From contig PYSS01000002.1 in NCBI GenBank assembly GCA_003049465.1, positions 620,001-684,000 of the forward strand: DNA of 64,000 nt, written 5' to 3'. This stretch comes from Magnaporthiopsis rhizophila. Taxonomy: Eukaryota; Ascomycota; Sordariomycetes; Magnaporthales; Magnaporthaceae. The stretch's first letter is position 1. Each line of letters opens with the position of its first letter. The notes beneath the pieces are model-generated. The model did no database searches, was not told the origin of the DNA, and was given only the letters and a program-made list of their open reading frames with translations. Positions 58,396 through 64,000 of this stretch are shown here, piece after piece. The position numbers and the translations under genes were made by a program.

Positions 58396-60630
58396 GGCGC
58401 TCGGGGAGTCAGGGGTCTGATTCTGGGCCCGGCGATACTAGTTAGCGAGGGCGACAACGCGAATGCGGAGCGGCGCGGGGACGAGTCTGGATATTCTGCT
58501 GAGCGTTTTCAGCAGAGCAAGCTGCGGCATGTTCAATGAAAGCTCCGGAGGTATTTGGCGGGCAAAGTATGTGGTGGTGGGAGAAGTGTGTGGTGGCGGG
58601 CGGGGGTCGCCTGCTGATGAGGTTGAGTAGAGATAACCCGAGCTTGGTGGGACGGATGATGCCGATCTTGCTTGCTTGGATGCGAGCTTCTTGGCAGCGA
58701 GAAAGGGGCAGCGGGGGAGGCGATGCGAGGAGCGGAAGGCGTTGGGTGACATCCGTGGATTGGGCAACGAGACTTGCACGGCAAGGAGAGAGCGGCGGCG
58801 GCGCTTGTCGGCGGGACAAACTTACCATGGTGGCGGTTGATGACGACAGTCGTGGTTTCGGCAAGGCGACGCGCGGGGAGCGAGGACGCTCGCAGGAAAG
58901 AGCCCACGCTGCGAAGCTACCTAGGTCGGAGCCAGTGTCGAGCAAGAGGGTCTTGATGTCTCGGTGAGGGCAGGCGTCGGACGGTGACGATATGGAGGCG
59001 GCAAGCTGCGTGGCCGCTCCTGAGATTTGAATTTTTATCTTGGTAAGCCAAAAGTCCGCCGGGGTTGGGCGGCGGAAGTTGTCAAGCTGGTGGTCGTAGC
59101 CGTCGCCCGCTTTGCGTTGTGTTCGCACTTGAAATTTGCGGGTGGAGTTTTGCGGGAAGGCAGCAGCAGGGGCACGGGCACACGGAAGTCTTGCGCATCC
59201 ATGCAGCAAGTCGTGCGGAGATGGCGGTAGGTACAGCCAGACGGGCAGGCAGGCAGGCTTAGGCTCGGGCTTATGCCCAATCGCGGCGTGGCAGCAAAAT
59301 GTTGCTCTGGGCTGTGCTGAAAGAGCGGGGGATGCGTACTCGAGAGTGAGAAAGGAGCTCACAGCCTGTGCCTGTGGAAAGCCCACTAAATGCGGGCCAA
59401 CGCCCCCACGGTCAGCCAGTCACGCCTATCACCAGTGAATGACGAGGTGCAGCTCCAGCCTCTCACGCCCTGTGCCACCACCATTTGATTGCCCCACAGT
59501 CCCCAACGGCAGGCGAACCCTCCCCCAATGACGTTTCTGCTGCTTTGACATCACCTCTGACAACACGACAGCACATGGTCGAGCCGGAGTTTAATGCTCG
59601 CCTCCATATCTCGTCACTTTCACCTCAGGAAACTCGACCCGGACGGCACACGATCGACACACGATTCCGGAATTCGATTTCCCCTACCGCTTCGTGCAAT
59701 GATGTAGGACGAACGCACCTATTTAAGTCTTCTCATCGACCCAAATATTGATACGTTACGTTTATGGCTATAAGTACCTATGTAGTTAAGCAAGTAACGT
59801 AGCTAAATCGATGACATCGTTAGAACCTGCCTAGAATGGGTCGCGGTTGGTTAGACAAGAGAACAAGGTTTTGAGCCCAGCTGAGGTTTGTGTCGACCTG
59901 TATGCAGGCAACACGCCTCCAGCACCTCTTCCCTTCTTTCTACTTCCTGGTAGTATTCCTATTCTCTTGAGTTGTCTCTTCCTCCGGAGCGTCTGTGTAG
60001 TGAATCCCGCCCTTCAACTTGCTCAGAGGACACAAAGTGGACAGACAGTCTGAAAAGCTTATGTGACATGCCTGATTGGCTCAATCGACTAGCCCTGGCA
60101 TTTTAGACGCGAAAGGTGGGCGCAAAAGCAACCATCACCGATCCGAAAATGACTGAGCGACACAGAATAAAGGCAAATGAACCTAGCTTCATCGAGAAAC
60201 AAAAATAAAATAAAATAGCAGACGAGTCGAACTGCAAGTTGCGTTCGCTGTGGTCTGATGAGCGTCGATCTGCCGATGGATGTCAACGCGGTGGATGTCA
60301 AATGGCCCCATTGAACCGTGTCCGTCCCCGCTTGAAGCTGTAAAATTGTGGGGTAACTCCCGCCAGCCAAGGCGTCAAGGTGTAGCTGAGCCGAAGTTAC
60401 CTCCTTAACCTGACTTACACTGCGACGAACTCTCAAATGCGGTATTTCTCCTATCACCTGTCTGGACTCTCTCTCTCTCTCTTCTCTCCAACCCCTTTTA
60501 CCTTGAAGACCTACAGATGGACACACATAACTCCCCATGACTTTAAGGCCCTGCTGTGTGTAGGAACATCCTCAATTCCCTCCATCGGCCTAACATTCTC
60601 ACATCTGCGTTCGGCTGCCAGCCTTGTGTC
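58396..60630. other. Long divergent intergenic region
   Basis: About 2.2 kb between divergent starts. Overlapping frames at 58442-59386 are compositional (Pro/Ser/Ala). A CT dinucleotide run lies at 60467-60482, about 150 bases before the kinase start and of the sort seen at fungal transcription starts. No gene is supported. Confidence 0.45.
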
Positions 60631-62349
60631 ATGAGGGCACTGAGATCGCCCAATTGCAGCGCGGCCGCGCGCAACCTGGCAGTCCGCCCTGCTGCGGCAT
60701 CGGTGCCCCGCTGCGCCGCCTGCTCGCGCGGCGCCGGGCAATCGCGCAGGATAGCCCACCGGCCCCCGTCCTGGAGGCCGCTGTCCGCCCTTGACGAGTG
60801 CGTGCCCCCGACCTGCCGTTATTTCTCTAACCACACGGCCGTGCAGCCCAGTGGTGGTGACGGCTTCGGAGATGTCGTCTTGCAGCGTTCCTGGGCTCAC
60901 GTGGCGAGTGTGCTGCAAAGATGGGTAGCAAAGCAGGCCCGTCCCGTCAGCCTGCGCCAGCTAATGTTCTTCGGCCGCTCCCTGACCGAGCCGCGGCTGC
61001 TGAGCTCCGCAAATTATGTGCGCACCGAGCTCCCGACAAGGTACAAAGCAGCCTGGGTCGATATCGGGACATGCGCAGGGACTGACATGGCACGTCGGCA
61101 TTGTCCAGATTATCACACAGGATAAGAGACATGCAGCTGCTTCCTTATATGGTGGTGTCCAACCCTCACATCGCCGATGTGTACAACATGTACTGGAACG
61201 CCTTCGATACCTTCCGCAAGGTCAAGGAGATCAAGACCCTGGAGGACAATGACAACTTCTGCAAGATCATCAGCCAGATGCTCAAGTCGCACCTGACCGT
61301 CATCCCCAAGCTCGCAATGGGCGTGCTGGAAAGCAGCGCGCTGATGGACCAGGACGAGCTGAATAAGTTTATGAATAGGATCCTGCAATCTGTAAGCCAG
61401 CACCGGGCGCAAATGGTCAGCGTGAGCGTGACGGAGACCAAAGAAAGCCCTCCCTAACACGCAACATTCACAGAGGATATCCCGCCGTGTCATCGCAGAG
61501 CAGCACCTCGCCCTGACCGACGGCTTCAGCAAGAAACATCGTCACCACCACCAACACCTTCATCATCATGACCACCACCGCTACCCCTCATCCGCCTCCT
61601 CCTCCTCACCGGTCGACCCCGACTTTGTCGGCAACGTGCTTGTCAAGTGCGTCGCCAAAGACGTTGTCGAGCGGTGCGGCGCCGCCGTCAAGGAGCTCGC
61701 CCGCTCCGCGCACGGCCCGGACGTAGCGCTGCCCGAGATCCAGATCGAGGGCGACCTGGGCGCGAGCTTCCCCTTCATCCTCAGCCACCTCGAGTACATC
61801 GTCGGCGAGCTGCTGCGCAACAGCGTCGACGCCGTCGTCGAGCGCACCACCACCGCCGCCGCCAAGAACCAGACGCGGCAGCTGCCACCACCGCCCATCG
61901 AGGTCACCATCTGCGAGTCGACGCAGCACGTCATCGTCCGCGTCTCGGACCAGGGCGGCGGAATCCCGCGCGACATGCTCCCCTACCTCTGGTCCTTCAG
62001 CAAGGGGCCCCATAGCGAGCGCCTCCTGGGGAACCTGGGAAAAGTGCCCAAGCTGTCGGCCACGCTGCAGGAGGTGCGCGTCGAGGCCGACTACAATTAC
62101 CACCGGCCCGAGCTCCAGGGCGGCACCACCAAGTCGTCGTCGTCGTCCCTGTCCTCGCTCTCGTCGAGGCCGCCGAACCTGAGGCTCGGCATCGGCCTGC
62201 CGCTCAGCCGCGTCTACGCCGAGTACTGGGCCGGCAGCCTCGAGCTGCACAGCCTCGAGGGCTACGGCGTCGACGTCTTCCTTCAGATCTCAAAGCTGGG
62301 GAACAAAAACGAGCAGCTCACCACCAGGGCCAGCATGGATGCCGTATAG
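60631..62349 (+). CDS. Mitochondrial pyruvate/branched-chain 2-oxoacid dehydrogenase kinase-like
   Basis: Exons 60631-61040, 61121-61391, 61474-62349 (518 aa). The Arg-rich N-terminus (MRALRSPNCSAAARNLAVRP) is a mitochondrial presequence. The PDK/BCKDK helical domain follows (VSLRQLMFFGRSL, LPTRIRDMQLLPYMV), then the GHKL ATPase: N-box GELLRNSVDAV (about 337), G1 DQGGGIP (about 386), YLWSFSKGP, and G2 LGIGLPLSRVYAEYWAG (about 466). These kinases phosphorylate and switch off the E1 subunit of pyruvate or branched-chain dehydrogenase complexes. The N-box reads ELLRNS where most relatives have ELFKNA; the catalytic Glu and Asn are kept. A His-rich insert (KHRHHHQHLHHHDHHRY, about 249-266) precedes the ATPase domain. 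Yeast has two such kinases (Pkp1, Pkp2); which it matches is not clear. Confidence 0.9.
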
Positions 62350-63133
62350 TGGAAGCACCATGGAGGCCTGGGGGGCCTGTATGTTGAACATTAAAGGGGA
62401 CGGAGGACGCTCCTAAATGTGTAGTTGATACCCTTCCTTATTCTTATCATTATTTTTAATGGGGGCGTACATGAATCCTCTGTCGGCACGAGTTGGGCAA
62501 TGCGAGCGCCCTTAGCAAACGGTTTCCTTCGTGTTTATCCCGCGCAGTCAATCATAGGGGGTCTTCTTTTTGGAGTGAGTATTATTAAACTGAACAGCCA
62601 TTCTCCATTATACTGGTATCATAAAAGAAAGGCTGAATTACATCGCGACTAAGACTTGGGGATGGGGAAAAACGGGCTTCGGGTCGAGAACAAGAATCTC
62701 TCACTGGGAAGAAAAGAAACAAAAAAGCGTCCGAACCACGAACCGCCCACCACCCTGCGGTTCCTTTCATCCATCCACAACGGGGAATCATTTTCAAGCC
62801 ATCACACCCTCGATCCTTCGCTTGCTCGTACCGTAGTTGAGCAAGGGAACGCGGAAAACTAAGAGTAAAACCCAGGTCGGCATATATATCCACATCTCGC
62901 AACATTGGAAGAGGCCAGCATAGCCCGGCTTGAGTGATTCGCCTGTGCGCTTGGGAAATGACCGCACGACAGGGTTTGGTATAAGCGTTAATCAACTGGA
63001 ACCGCTCCCATGACGGAGCATCCGAGCGTGAACTGCAGGCTGAAGAACTGGATGAAGCGTCGTCGCCAAATGCATCCTGCCACAGAGATCCACGCACGAG
63101 CATGCTGGAATAACCAAGTATTGTCGACTAGAT
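62350..63133. other. Intergenic between convergent 3' ends
   Basis: 3' UTRs of the kinase (+) and the septin (-); AT-rich around 62440-62640. Nothing coding was seen. Confidence 0.5.
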
Positions 63134-64000
63134 CTAGCGGCGGCCGTGCGAGCGGTTGGCGGTGCTCTGCATGCCCTCCAGTTCGCCCTCGAGCTGCTTG
63201 ATGGTGGCATGGGTGTGCTCCAGGTCCTTGTTGAGGCGATCGCGCTCGGCGATGAGCTTCTGCTCCCATTGCCTGAAGCGCTGCTCCTCGATCTTGACCT
63301 GCTCGGTGAAGCGCTTGCGTAGCGCCTCCTCCTCCTCCTTGAACTTGGGGTTGTCAAGCTTGCGGGGCCTAGCCTCGCCGAACTTGCGCGTCTCCATCTG
63401 CTGGGCGCGGTAAGCCTCGTAGTGCAGCTCCTCAGTAGTGTGGATTAGGTCGAGCATGTGGGTGCGGATCAGGATCGACCGCAGCTTCTTAAAGTCGCAG
63501 TGGTCCTCGTTCTCCACCTCGGCAACACCCCAAGAGTATTGCCGACCCTTGACGATCCGGCCGTCGCCAGTCTTGACGTCCTTCTCGGATCCGATCACGG
63601 CGAAGGGCATGGCGGCCATCAGGCTGCGGGCGTGCTGGGCGGCCGCCTCGTCGTCCTCCTCGATCGGGGGCTGGTAGATCTTGATGCTCTGGGCCTCAAT
63701 GACAGCTCGGATCTGTGAAGCGAATGTTAGCCACCAGAAGTTTGAGGACCACGGGCCGAGGGCGAGAGCCTTACGCGTTGCTTGAACCTAGCGAGGTCGG
63801 CAGGGCTGAGGGTGTCGGCCTTGGCAATGACGGGGATAAGGTTGACCCTTGAGCAGAGGCGCTTCATAACCTCGATGTCGAGAGGCTTCAGGGTGTGCCC
63901 GGTCGGGCGGATGAAGTACAGGCAAGCATGAACGCGGAGGTCGATCTTGTCCTGGCGGCGGGGTTGCTGCTCCTGCAACATGTAGGACTCGTGCTGGTCG
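63134..64000 (-). CDS. cdc12: Septin, Cdc12 type; 5' end outside window
   Basis: C-terminal part on the minus strand: exon entering from the right edge to 63775, intron 63774-63713 (GTAAGG..CACAG with CTAAC branch), last exon 63712-63134 (phase 0, about 268 residues visible). It includes the GTPase G4 motif AKAD (PVIAKADTLSPADL), the septin-unique element (GRQYSWGVAEVENEDHCDF) and LRTHMLDLIHTTEELHYEAYR, then the C-terminal coiled coil (EEQRFRQWEQKLIAERDRL). The closest pattern is Cdc12 (AspC in Aspergillus), a core subunit of septin filaments that scaffold septation and hyphal branching. The G1 and G3 motifs lie beyond the window edge. The final residues SHGRR are short compared with yeast. 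Confidence 0.92.

Noticed and set aside
58442..59386. 314-aa open frame upstream of the ubiquitin protease
   Set aside because: Low-complexity Pro/Ser/Arg sequence with equally open alternative frames; no conserved segment.
1..64000. CRISPR arrays, rRNA or intact transposons
   Set aside because: No regularly spaced repeats, no rRNA-like sequence, and no transposase or reverse-transcriptase motifs were seen on either strand.

Overview
The window is nuclear DNA from a filamentous ascomycete (Pezizomycotina, most likely Sordariomycetes). It is GC-rich with protein genes 0.5-8 kb apart on both strands, short GT-AG introns (mostly 47-105 nt, a few of 200-377 nt) with fungal branch sites (CTAAC/CTGAC), pyrimidine-rich leaders and long poly-T/poly-A runs between genes. 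Eukaryote-only genes (TIM22, Prp45/SNW, p24, septin Cdc12, USP7-type ubiquitin protease, mitochondrial pyruvate dehydrogenase-type kinase) confirm this. Gene models were built by eye from splice sites and frame continuity. Every complete multi-exon model sums to a multiple of three.

Layout: 1-4240 (-) SNF2/RING ATPase (Irc20/SHPRH type), 3' cut by the edge. 4.2-7.3 kb: mostly non-coding, with one doubtful small ORF and a striking series of hairpins. 7.3-8.5 kb (+) Na+/Ca2+ exchanger-like. 8.8-9.6 kb (-) glutathione peroxidase. 10.9-13.9 kb (+) DAO-type FAD oxidoreductase split by a ~425-residue disordered insertion. 14.8-15.8 kb (-) DapA-family aldolase/lyase, and 18.8-20.4 kb (+) Gfo/Idh/MocA dehydrogenase. 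21.4-22.6 kb (+) glycogenin-like GT8. 24.0-25.5 kb (+) Cys-rich single-pass membrane protein.

26.9-36.4 kb is the most accessory-looking stretch: a STAND-like protein whose NTPase domain has a degenerate P-loop (-), an imperfect direct repeat in the divergent promoter region, a large AAA ATPase (+), and a frameshifted relict of a TPR array of the type found in fungal NLR-like proteins.

38.3-64 kb is largely housekeeping: PhoD-like phosphatase (-), p24 cargo receptor (+), Prp45/SNW splicing factor (+), a five-exon GH16 transglycosylase/glucanase-like type II membrane protein with an ~860-residue cytoplasmic tail carrying four copies of a short motif (+), TIM22 with a long low-complexity insertion (-), USP7/Ubp15 deubiquitinase (-), mitochondrial PDK/BCKDK-like kinase (+), and septin Cdc12 (-, 5' end beyond the window).

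No CRISPR, rRNA or convincing tRNA was seen, and no intact transposon. The best candidates for something undescribed are the repeat-motif tail of the GH16 protein, the FAD oxidoreductase insertion, the STAND-like/AAA head-to-head pair with the TPR relict, and the tandem hairpin element at 6.64-6.77 kb.
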